Part shown: piece after piece, positions 35,396 to 47,200 of the stretch
Layout of the letters: each line of letters begins with the position of its first letter
How positions within the stretch are numbered: position 1 is the first letter of the stretch
Assembly (NCBI GenBank): GCA_947179155.2
Contig: OX359264.1
Location: 6,091,501 to 6,155,500 of the forward strand
Direction of reading: 5' to 3'
DNA from: Hedera helix
Taxonomy: Eukaryota; Streptophyta; Magnoliopsida; Apiales; Araliaceae
DNA length: 64,000 nucleotides
The notes under the pieces: generated by a model
Seen by the model: only the letters and a program-made list of their open reading frames with translations
Database searches by the model: none
What the model was told of the DNA's origin: nothing
Translations under genes and position numbers: made by a program

Positions 35396-38211
35396 AATTC
35401 TAATACTGATTATGTATAAACTGTTAATATATCAAATTTTAATTCTTATAAATATTTCATAATTTTTCAGTTTTTTGACTTTTGGGAGCTATGGTCTCAT
35501 TGTTCCACTATGCACTATTATAATTTTTGTTACATTTTGCACAATTTTATGCATAAAGTATGGGACTAGCTTCTCATTAATTTAGAGCCGCTTAAAACTA
35601 GCCGTAAGGTTGTACACGAGTGTCAATCAACTGTTGATCTGGTCCTTAATCCTTAAATAACATGCATATGACTAGTGTACGTCCCCTTTTGGAAGAATAG
35701 CCAATTCATGAAAGGGACAGAGTTACAATGTTGATGGTGAAGGAAAGTTCTAACATGGTACTTGTAAATTTTGTAATCTAAAGTTGATGGTGAAGGAAAG
35801 TTCCAAGCACTTGCAGTAATCTTAACCCATCTGGCTGTTTAGAGGTTTGCTTTGTAATTAAGAAAGAATATATTGAAGAATTTATTTTATTTTATTCTTT
35901 CATTTTCAACTTTTTGATGGATTAATCAGCAAGAAATTTCCTAATGGCTATGTTTCTGCATCCATTATTCAACAATTATAATTCTTTAGTGATGGTAAAC
36001 TTGATTACTAGTCTATTTTATTATTAAGTGCTCTCTAAGCCCGATGTTCACTATATAAAGTCTGTCCAATTATCATTGTTTACGACGATAGTATTTGTGA
36101 GTTAAATAAATTACGTTTAAAATAAAATACTAATAGACAAATAAGATTTTTAAGTGCATTTGAATTTATAAGCACTTTAAACGCACCAAACGTTGACGGA
36201 CTTACACATAATCCCGCTAGAAGTGTGATACGAATGCTCAACTCTATATGTTGTATTAAACAAATTTTAATACAACATGTAGAGTATATGTAGAGTATAG
36301 ATAGAGACTTCACATTTCCATCTTTGAAATTTTTTCAAGTATTTTATAAATAAACACAAGTATACGTAGGATTCTTATGTGAATATCTCATTTATTTGAC
36401 GTTTATATATTTAAAGAATAATGCTAGCCCAATTTTGCTCAAACATTTATTATTTTCTAGATGATAAAGAATCAATTCATCCACGCATCTCATGAGACTC
36501 GTGATTACACTATAAACTACATTAGACTCGTTATGGTGTAAATCGAGTAATGTTCAGCCTTTTTTCTCTCACACGTACACATCAAAAATGACTCGAAAGT
36601 TGAAAATTTGATTCTTCTACTTTTGAATCATACGACGATTTGTCACGAATTCAAGAACACAATGGTCGATCCAATTATCGTGTAACAATTAAAATGAAGC
36701 TTAATGATATCTATTTTTTTTTTTTTTGATTCTCCTACTTAATCAACTAGTATGCCAATTGGGGTACATAATTAGAACCAACAGGCTCTTAGGTCACATG
36801 CAGCAACTGAAACGAATAAGTAGTAACTACCCTGTTCTTGCTCCCTTATAAATGAACTAAATCACGTGACAAACAAGACCTTAATTATGTCTGCTTGCAC
36901 CACTCTTAATTGGTACGGTGTAGTTAGGTAGTAGGAGGCAGTGCATCCATCAGAGATTTAAAAATTAAATATTTGGGGACCATTGTCCCTTAATTAGTGG
37001 CATCAGAGATTTTATTGATCATACGGACAGTCGAGATTTTGTTGTCCCTTCCTTGTTTGTTCATTGATTAATTTGCTTTGGCATTAAACTTTAAAATTGG
37101 TATGAATTATAAAATTTAATAATAAAATAAATTATGTAATTAACAGTTTTTGTTATATATTATACGATTATATAAATTGTATCCACTAAAATTAAATAAA
37201 TTCACATTAATTTAAAGTTTAATATATCGTCGTTTGATCTTAAAAATCAAATTATATATCTAATTTTGGAACGAAGGGAGCAATAGAAAAAAGACTTTTT
37301 AACTTGCTGTTACTTTTATTTTTGGTTAACTGAACACTATTACGAACCAGTTACATTTTAAATAATACCAAGTATATGCTTGAAAAAATAAATTTTTTTT
37401 CTTAAAAGCTTTTATTTTAGAATCTTCAATTTTGAAATGAAGAAAATAGTTTATATAGCTATACAAATAAAAATGTAAATCTTGAACCATAGAAAAACAA
37501 ATGTATGAAAAATCTAGGACTGGATAGACCAGAGAGTAATTCTTTGCCCCCAATACCTCCTGCCTTCCAAAATAATGGAGAAGGGGACTGCAAAGTCAAT
37601 TACTAGCTGTTAGTTTGAATTATTTTTGTTCTACTTTTGTAACATTGTAACACTCATGTTTGTCTGGAGTACTAGTAGTCATACCCTTCTGGAAGAGAGC
37701 TACTTTTCCATGATAAGTGGAGAACAACTTGCCTGAGCTCTAGTCAAATAATTTTGGAATTATGTTTATACCCAGCCCACTAACCTTTGGGTTGAGCCTT
37801 GAGGCTCACCATTCTTATTTGTTTGATTTTGGACTGAGCTTCACTTCAGCCCACTGTATACTAAATTATTCTTGAGTGCTATCATATTTTTAAAAATAAA
37901 TAGAATATATATATATAAAACAATGAAGTTACAATGAATAATACTTTTTTAGATAGTTTATAATATTTATCATTGTATTGATTAAAATTAAAACAAATTG
38001 AAGTCAATTTTTGGGTTTCAAATTCTTTTAATTTGAATTTAAAAAATCAATAATGATCAAATAATATGGAATGGAGGGTTCCACTCCTTGGGAATCTTGT
38101 GAAGGGTTCTTGTTATCTGGTGATTTGTGTTTTAATTAATAAATTAAGTTTTATATGCTATTAGTTCAATCATAATTTTAGATCGTATTCAGAGGCGATA
38201 TTAGGAGCGAC
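35396..38211. other. AT-rich intergenic region
   Basis: No gene supported. Short AT-rich open frames (36080-36313, 37326-37553) have no recognisable similarity and biased composition. A 25-base duplication (AGTTGATGGTGAAGGAAAGTTC-type) lies near 35730-35800. Confidence 0.4.
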
Positions 38212-38690
38212 AATCGTGTTGTGTCAGACGAATTTTTGTCGTGTCAAATTATAAGTATTACACTAAATATATAAGTCAATACTAACATTACCTGTTTACT
38301 TATTCGTGTCAAGATGCTCAATACTAACACAAACTTATTTATTAATCGTATTATCGTGTTAACCCGTTTACTTCATAAATTAAAATTTTTAAATAAAAAA
38401 AATAAACATTATTCACTTATTTATTAAATAATAGTGTAATTTATTTATCACAATAATATTTATTTAACAAAATACAAGATAATGTGCTTAGAAAAATAAC
38501 TAAAAAAAGTAAAACTCAATATTTAAGATAAATTATAACATTATATCATATTTGTTTTCAAATTATTTTAAATAAACGTCTCTAATCGTGTTAAGCATGT
38601 CAACCCGTTGATTATACGTATTTAACCTATTTAAATTTCATGTTGATCGTGTCAATCCGTTTATAACCCAAATCCTCTTATTTTTCGACA
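38212..38690. repeat. Dispersed repeat, copy 1 (CGTGTTAACCCGTTTA family)
   Basis: Aligns in the same orientation with about 55437-55890. Shared words include TTCGTGT, TTATTTATTAATCGTATTA, CATAAATTAAAATTTTTAAA, ACAAAATACAAGAT and AAATTATAAC. Repeated CGTGTCAACCCG words are typical of an abundant eudicot non-autonomous DNA transposon. No transposase. Confidence 0.65.
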
Positions 38691-39115
38691 CAAAAATTAT
38701 TTATGTTTAATACTAATTTATTTTTCAAAAATTGCCACCCCGATATTGTCATTTGCTGCAGGTGAATTGGAATATAGAAAGCGGAAGTAGGCAACTAATG
38801 GGACAGAAGCACTTCTCATGGGAATGTTTGATTGAGGGTTAGTTTGTATTTTATTTATTTTTTCGGTTCCGTTTTCATTTTTTATGTTTTGGCTCAGAAA
38901 ACTGAAATTGCAAGCTTGGTATTGGAGCTGAAAAAAGACACAAGTTCCTGGTTAATGTTCTCTCTCTCTCTCAAGGAGATCTAGTAAGTCATTCCTTGAA
39001 GCAAAATAGGAGGCAAGAACGTCGAAAATTCCAAAGAATTTACTTGGACGACACATTTCAGATAAAAGAAAACGAAAAAGGCTTCTAAGCCTGATAATGA
39101 GGTACCGAACTCTAG

Positions 39116-39470
39116 GGCTATGTTTGTTTGTAAAAATCATATTTAGGATTGGATAATTTATATTAATTTAACACTATTTTGAATTATTTTATCTCATGAT
39201 AAGGGAATTAATAGTCATTTAAATAATCCTATGGACTATTTTTTTATCATTCTTAAGACTTAAGACTATTTATGAGAAATTATACAATTTCATGATGAAT
39301 TTGAGATTAATAGTTCCCCTCATTGTAAGTTATTAAATTATTTTATGAAACTAATAGTTTAACATTGAGGGACTAATAATTTCTCGTCATGGAATAAAAT
39401 AGTGCAAAATAGTGTTAAATTAATATAAATAATTTAATTTTCAATATAATTTTTTCAAACAAACATATCC
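39116..39470. mobile_element. Harbinger-like foldback MITE, complete
   Basis: Ends GGCTATGTTTGTTTGTAAAA and …TTTTTTCAAACAAACATATCC are inverted repeats, and the arms continue to mirror inward. A 3-bp TAG flanks both sides. Length is 355 bp, the same family as 27023-30239. Confidence 0.7.
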
Positions 39471-40202
39471 TAGGTAGATGGGAGGGAGGAGGATGCCTAT
39501 ATACATTATTTATATATACTTGTTTAAAGGAAGTAGTATTATTTCCTGATTTTTTTTTTATGTGGGAAAGAGGAGCCAGGATCCTTAAACTTTTTTCGTA
39601 ATATTGTCAGGAACATAATATTACAATATGGCTTCAAGAGTTTTGGTAGCAAATGGGAACGAAGAAACTGTCAGGTTGTTAGGAAAAGCCGATATGTATT
39701 ATGAAGTTAAACCATTCTTCTGTGGACAATTTTTTTTTCTTCATTCTTTTGACGACGGAGGGAGAGAGTGGTATCTGCAGGTAAAGATGGGGAAATACAG
39801 CATAGCATCAACTTCTTGGAGTAAGGTCTAAAGGGGAATCTTCTGGTCACAAATAATGGCTACCCTTGGCTATCCTTTATAAGCCTACCCGAGAGGGATA
39901 TCTTGTCTCGTTTGTTTCCATCAATCTCTATACAGAACACAATGTTCACATGGAGAGGATTTAGTGCTTGTTTATCTACCAGCTGATAAAGTGTTTAATG
40001 TGATAGGAGTTTTAAATGCAGTATGATTTTTTTTTCAAGTCTACAAGTAATTTATTTAACTTACAAACGTAGCATTTTGAGTTTAAAGTACCGCACTATT
40101 AAGATGGCTAAACACACTAAACCCTACTAGTGCAAACGCTATAAACACCGATAACCAAACATACTAGTCCCATATCCCAGAAATAAAACCCTCAGTGTCT
40201 TG
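39471..40202. other. Region 3' of the displaced DTX56 end
   Basis: Probably holds the original DTX56 3'UTR and terminator (minus strand, just below 40203). A 67-codon frame at 39628-39831 (MASRVLVANGNEETVRLL) matches no family I know and is left unannotated. Confidence 0.35.
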
Positions 40203-40306
40203 TCATAGTACAACATCAACGGTTGCCGAATTTTTTTGATCTCCATCTTTCTTAACAGCCTCTTGGCCCTCTTCTACGTGACAGGCAAGTGCTTGTGCCT
40301 TATCAC
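40203..40306 (-). pseudogene. DTX56: Displaced 3' end of the DTX56 coding sequence
   Basis: Reading the minus strand from the hAT target duplication (GTGATAAG, 40306-40299), the frame continues for 31 codons (40298-40206) and stops at TGA 40205-40203. It begins AQALACHVEEGQEAVKKDG, which aligns with the Arabidopsis DTX56 tail after IDW (…GKAQILTCNTEDEQ). The body of the gene ends at the other copy of the same 8 bases (52741-52748). This is therefore the native C-terminus, now 12.4 kb from the rest and without a promoter of its own. Confidence 0.88.
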
Positions 40307-40320
40307 CAGAGGCGGAAGGA

Positions 40321-40350
40321 GGGGGGGGGGGGGGGGGGGGCGCGGGGGGT
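40321..40350 (+). repeat. G20 run plus CGCGGGGGG at the hAT left end
   Basis: Twenty G follow the GGCGGAAGGA terminus, then CGC and six more G. The right terminus has only six G at the mirrored position, so the run has expanded on one side. Confidence 0.85.
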
Positions 40351-41080
40351 CAATTGACCCTGGTAACTCCGGCCGACAGGTTAGATGTCTCCTTTCTTGA
40401 CCCCCCAAGATCGCCGACAGCCACTCCAAGATCCCGGAAAATCGAGTGCTTCTCTTTCAGTGACTGTGTGTGTATGAGAGAGAAAAGCCGAATCGAAAGG
40501 GGAGAGAGATGGGGAAAAAGAAATGAAATATGAGCTCAAGAAGTCTCGCCACTCCTTCGTTGCTTGGATCAACGGCAAATGTTAGACTTGACGGCGCTAA
40601 TCACTGTTTTCTTTATGACTTTGTGGCGAAGTCGTCAAAGTTGTCGTTTCATTTGAGAATTGTTTTGATGTGTCCGGGACTCCGGGTCAGCCAGGACCAA
40701 GTTCAAAGTTTTGCTTCTACTACTTTTTCTTTCTTTGTGCTTCTTCTCAAGTCTTTTTCTTTATGGGATTGTGAAAAAAATAAATGAAAAATGATTTGAT
40801 TCCAACAGTTCAAAGCGTTTTAAATTTAATAAATTTATTTTGAGTCCCGTTAAGTATTGTGAAAATTTTATATCGAATTATAATTATGAAACATATATGG
40901 GACTAAATAGAATTATAAGAGAGTCATACTTATTACACATATATCTAAAATGACTATCATTAATACTTTTTTTACGTAAAAACTAGTAATTAAAAAGTTG
41001 ACGTAAACAATTAATCATTCATAATGTATATTATTTTTTATTTAATTTTTCAAGTTTGAAAATAAAAAATATGTAGTGTG

Positions 41081-43525
41081 TGTGACGCCCCCAAATCTAG
41101 GCCTACACAGCCCAAACTTGAGTCGTCAAAAGACTACAACAAAATTATTACAATGAAATACAACGTACAACAATACAGTGGATAATACAACACAACTAAG
41201 TCTTCATTATTATTGCCACACTATTTTATAACACGTGAAGACTATGATAGCTATCCCCGCACTCTCACTCCATTCCCCGGCTAGACCCCGTTACGTTCTC
41301 ATCTCCTGTTGAAAAACAATGGAACGAAAAGAAAGGGTGAGCTCAAATAGCCCAGTAAGAAATATCATGACTAAGATAATGACGAATAATTTATCATTAG
41401 CCTTCAACAGTTGAGTTCTTGATAGAATACAATAGACTACAAGGTTTATATCAAAAACTGCAGTTAAATTCTTAAACAACGTTCAGATCAATAATAGCAG
41501 CGGAATGAGCAATCTATTAGAAGAATAATGCAGACTATAATATCCACTCGCTTCTCTTTTTAGTAAAAATATCATCAACTTTTATCATCTGAAATACCAT
41601 TAGTCAAAATAATACAACTTCACAGTTCCTGGTCATAATCATGCAGATCAACAGTTCATCTTTGCACTACGGGCCAAAGACATTCGATATAACACCAACG
41701 GTCATGATTATACCAGATTCAGCCTTTGGTCATAATCATACCAACCAACAGTTCATCTTTGCACTACGGGCCAAAGAGAACATTCACCACGTGTCATAAA
41801 AGACACCGAACAGATGTATCGCCTTTAACCTAGTATATCGCCTTTAACCTATCATCTGTTCAACAATTATATCACATTTGTGCCCCCGGCCACAGATATT
41901 CACAACAGCTTGATTCTTGATGATTAATACAAATAACAGTGATACAAATGATGAACAGAAGAACAGGATAAACAATAAGTATCGGAAGTTTACTTTGTGC
42001 AGATTCAAATAATGTCCAAATTGCCAACATGATGTGGAGTGAAATTTAAAAATGATATTCAAGATCCACAGTTCAGAATAACGATTACAGTTCAATAGAA
42101 ATGTTCAGAAAATAGGAAGGTTCAGTTGAAATAATGAAATTCAACTATTATGGAACATATAATATTTTCAGGAATTATAGAAGCAATAGTTCCATAACAA
42201 GTTTCGATTTAGGTGTATGAAAGAAAATAATATCCCTTACCGTAGCAGGTTTGATTAACAAAAGGTGAAGGGAATTAATATCCCTTACCATAGTAAGTTT
42301 GAATAATGGAAGATGAAAAAGATGGTATCCCTTATGAGTATAAAGGAAAATGATATCACTTACGAATATGGAATAAAAGTGTCATGTGATAATTCGTGTA
42401 GACAAATTATTTCCACACGAGACAAATAAAAAGGGTTATTCACCAACAGGCGATAATCCGCACCGTAAGGTTATTCCCATCAATTTGAATACGAATAGTT
42501 ATTCACCAAACAGGCGTAATCCGCACCGTAAGGTTATTCCCACAATTTAATAGAATTTGAACACGAAGAGTTATTCACCAAACATGCGATAATCCGCACC
42601 GTAAGGTTATTCTCAAAGATTAATAAGGAATGAATACAAAAGGTTATTCACCAACAGGCGGTAAACCGCGCCGTAAGGTTATTCCCACAATTTAATACAT
42701 GGAAATAAATGGCACAAGAAAGAAACGATGTTATTTTCGAGAATCAAAGAATGATAATCCCTTCAAGTAAGAAAGAAAATAATATCCATTTATGATGATG
42801 AAAAGAGTGATACCCCTTACCGTAATAAATTTAAGAGTGTGAAAAGAATGATATTCCTTACCTTAACACGTGACTGGATATTGATTTAAATGAGGTTGAT
42901 CAACCTATATTTTTATAATAAAATTAGTAATTACCACATATAAATTTCAAAGTGTATGATAACTCGTATAATATGAATTATCAAAATTATATATATTTAA
43001 CATAATTTTTGTAGTATAATATAACTACTTTTAAATAGTTTTAAAAATAATATTCCAAAATAAATCTTCCAAAGAAAGCTTTTAAAAATGAATCTTCTTA
43101 AAGAAGAGTCTTCTAAAGGAAGATTTGTGAATACCGTGAAAAATAGGAATTTATGAAATTACTACTCTTTAATAAAAGACTTACTTGAAAATTTTCTGCA
43201 CTCCTTTTGGCTTTCAAACTCTCAAAATAACCTTACTATTCTCAGAGAAAACTCATAAAATTCTTATAGAAAAATTTTATGTTTTAGGTGTGATTTTTCT
43301 ATTCAGCTGAACAAGCTATTTATAGGAGAAATAAGGGCACTATGCGGTAGGTGAATTGCTGGCGTGCTGCACGCCAGCCTTGATTTTCAATTGTGGCAGC
43401 GCAGTCGGCTGCCAACCCTTCAGCACAAATTCACATTTTGATTTTCATGTGGGCCCCATATGGGTCCCACATGTTACTATTCACGTTACTATTCACGTTA
43501 CTATTTTAAATAGTAAAATTAATTA

Positions 43526-43562
<37 letters not shown>

Positions 43563-44277
43563 ATTTATTCTTCCTATGGGTCCAACATATAAAATAAAAT
43601 AATGCTACAACAATAATTCAACAATAATGTAATAAACACGTTACAGATTATTATTAATTTAATAATATAAATTACAGTATATTTGCTACTGTGACAATTA
43701 TTAGGTTCAATAATTTTAAAAACAGTGCAGCAACAATTATTGAGTCAATGATATGAAATATAGTGTAATGACAATTATTGAATCAATAATGCAAAATACT
43801 GTGTAGCAACAATAATTGAATTGATAATATAAAATATTATGCAGTGACAATTATCGATGAAATGATGCGTAACAGTTACGGTGTCAATAATATGAGACAC
43901 TGTGCAATACTGTGTGCTACTGTAGAGTACCGTGTGCTACAGAAAATACCATAATTTACCGTATGCTACTATTCTTTTATCACCGGTATTTTAACAGTTA
44001 ACACCGTTGACTACTTTTATTTAAAAAGGTTACTTCTGTCGTTTTCTATATCCGACAATTATTCCGTTGTGGGGTCCACAAATAATTTGTTATTTCGGCG
44101 CCGTCGTACGGCACGAATATTCCCCGACCAAACGAATATTCCCCGATAAAATAAAATTTGCACATAACATCCTTAACTTTAAACTTTATCGATTTAACCA
44201 CTTACTGTTTCATGAAAAAAAAAAAAATATATGAAGAAAAATTAAATTTTATATTTCATAAAATTCGGGGTCTTACA
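41081..44277 (-). repeat. 3' LTR of the gypsy element (subfamily B)
   Basis: TG…CA ends (plus strand TGTGACGCCC…GGTCTTACA). By eye it differs from the 5' LTR by four transitions, a 4-base unit in a TTTA run and two bases in an A run. Four copies of a GTTATTCACCAAACAGGCG…CCGTAAGG block lie at about 42427-42690. Confidence 0.95.
43310..43475 (-). promoter_or_regulatory. LTR promoter: TATA box with upstream hairpins (subfamily B)
   Basis: On the minus strand TATAAATAG lies near 43316-43326. Upstream of it (higher coordinates) are three inverted repeats: CTGGCGTGC/GCACGCCAG (about 43352-43371), GGCAGC/GCTGCC (about 43396-43412) and a near-perfect palindrome CATGTGGG…CCCACATG (about 43447-43474). 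The same arrangement occurs in the other LTR about 8024 bases further on. Confidence 0.6.
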
Positions 44278-47200
44278 ACCTCCCCTCCTTATGAAATTTC
44301 GTCCCCGAAATTGACGTACCTGGCATTTCGAAGAGGTATGGATACCTAGACTTCATCTCAGATTCTAGCTCCCAGGTCATTTCCTCAATATCTTGGTTCC
44401 TCCATAAAACCTTAACTTGAGGTATAACCTTTGAGCGTAAGATCTGCTCCTTCTTATCTAGGATCTTAACAGGTACTTCCTCATACGTTAAATCTTCTGC
44501 TATAACGTCTGGTTCTAACTCAATGACGTGGTTTGGGTCCTTCACATATTTACGTAACATAGATATGTGAAAAACGTTATGGATGCGAGACATACTTGGT
44601 GGTAAGGCTAGTCTGTAAGCTACAGTTCCCACCCGATCGAGGATTTCAAATGGGCCAATAAATCGAGGGTTGAGTTTTCCTCTCTTTCCGAATCTCGTAA
44701 CCCCTTTCCATGGAGAAACACGTAAGAATACATGATCTCCGACGTTGAATCTCTCATCTCTCCGATGAAGATCGGCATAACTCTTTTGTCGTTCTTGTGC
44801 TGTCTGTATTCGTTGTCGGATCATTTGGATCTTTTCGGTCGTCAAGCGTACCAACTCGGGTCCCAACAGTTTTGCTTCTCCTACCTCATTCCAACATACT
44901 GGAGAGCGACGCTTGCGTCCATATAAAGCCTCGAATGGAGCCATACCTATACTTGCTTGGTAACTGTTGTTGTAGGAAAATTCCACCAATGGCAAGTACT
45001 TATCGCAACTTGCTTTGAAATCTAGTACGCAAAGTCTCAAAAGATCTTCGAGGGTCTGGATCGTCCTTTCCGATTGTCCGTCCGTTTGAGGATGGTATGC
45101 AGAACTAAAACGTAGTTCAGTGCCCATAGCTTTTTGTAGACTGATCCAAAAGCGTGAAGTGAATCTAGGATCTCGATCAGAAACTATGGAAACTGGCATG
45201 CCATGCAATCTCACGATCTCATTTATGTGCATACTGGCAAGACGTTCAAGTGAAAAGTTTTCTCGTATAGGCAAGAAATGAGCGGATTTGGTCAATCTAT
45301 CTACGATGACCCAAATTGCATCTAAGCCTTGAGAAACTTTGGGAAGACCCGTCACGAAATCCATATTGATGTGTTCCCACTTCCATTCGGGAACCTCAAG
45401 TGGTTGTAAAGGACCCTTAGGTACTTGATGCTCTGCCTTGACACGTTGACAAGTTAAGCACCTTGAGATAAACTCTGCAATCTCCCTTTTCATATTGTTC
45501 CACCAAAATGTATGTCGAAGATCTCGATACATCTTGGTACCTCCAGGGTGGATTGCAAATGGCGTGTTGTGTGCCTCCATCATGATTTTATGCTTTAATT
45601 CAGGATCGTTAGGAACACAGAGTCGAGAGTTGACTCGAAGTATTCCTTTCTCGTCGATTCTTGCTTCGGGAATGGTACCTTCTTGTACTTTCTTTATCAT
45701 GTTTATCAGTTCCGGATCGGTAACTTGAGCAGCTTTAATTTTATCGATTAAAGCTGGTTCTACTTGCACGTGAGCAATCTTCGAGTGGGTCCCTGGTGTC
45801 TTTAGCTCCATCTCCATCTTTTGCAAGTCGTACAAAATACGCTTTTGTGTTGTCAGCAGTGCACTTGTACTCGCATAAGATTTTCTGCTCAAAGCGTCAG
45901 TTACAACGTTCGCCTTTCCCGGGTGATACTGGATTGTGTGATCATAATCCTTCAACAGCTCAAGCCAACGTCGTTGTCGCATGTTGAGTTCCTTCTGGGT
46001 GAAGAAATACTTGAGACTTTTATGATCCGTATAGATATCCACTTTCTCTTCGTACAAGTAGTGTCTCCAGATCTTCAACGCGAAAACGACTGCTGCCAAC
46101 TCTAGATCATGAGTAGGGTAATTTTTCTCATAATCTTTGAGTTGTCGAGAGGCATAGGCTATAACCTTTCCATGTTGCATAAGGACACAGCCTAGACCTT
46201 TGCCTGAAGCATCGCTGTATATGACAAATTCTCCCGATCCTGATGGAATGGTCAGAACAGGAGCTGAAACAAGTCTCCTCTTAAGCTCTTGAAAACTTTT
46301 CTCGCATTGCTCGCTCCATATGAATTTTGTGCTTTTCCGAGTAAGCTGAGTTAATGGAGTGGCGATTCGAGAAAATCCTTCTACGAATCTCCGATAATAA
46401 CCAGCTAGGCCCAGAAAACTTCGGACTTCGGTTACTGTCTTGGGTTGTTCCCAATTTAGTACCGTTTCAATCTTCGCAGGATCGACTGATATTCCTTGAC
46501 TAGAAATCACATGCCCAAGAAACGTGACCTCCTCAAGCCAGAACTCACATTTCTTCAACTTGGCATATAATTTGTTCTCACGGAGCTTCTGGAGTATCAA
46601 TCTCAGGTGTTGTTCATGATCCTCACGACTTTTGGAGTATATGAGGATGTCATCAATAAAGACAACCACAAAATGATCCAAATATTCCTTGAATATTCGG
46701 TTCATCATGTCCATGAAAGCTGCAGGAGCATTGGTTAGTCCAAAAGGCATGACTAAAAACTCATAATGCCCATAACGAGTTCTGAAAGCAGTCTTTGGAA
46801 TGTCCTCAGCTTTAACCTTTAACTGATGATATCCAGAACGGAGATCAATCTTTGAGAAATGTTGAGCACCTTGTAATTGATCAAACATGTCATCAATTCG
46901 AGGTAACGGATACCTGTTTTTGATGGTGACATGGTTCAATTCTCGGTAGTCAATGCACAATCTCATACTCCCGTCTTTCTTCTTCACAAATAGAACAGGA
47001 GCACCCCAAGGTGATGCACTCGGACGAATGAAACCAGTATCCAACAATTCCTGTAGTTGGACTTTTAACTCTTGAAGTTCAATGGGAGCCATTCGGTATG
47101 GAGTTTTGGAAATGGGCTTGGTACCAGGTTCAAGATCAATACAAAATTCAATTTCACGGTTTGGGGGTAAACCAGGAAGTTCCTCCGGAAAAACGTCAGG

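Noticed and set aside
39628..39831. 67-codon frame MASRVLVANGNEETVRLL
   Set aside because: Plausible composition but no recognised family, no exon context and an AT-rich surround, so not enough to call a gene.
42427..42690. Regularly spaced repeats resembling a CRISPR array
   Set aside because: Plant nuclear LTR sequence. Units are diverged, only four copies, and present in every LTR of the family.
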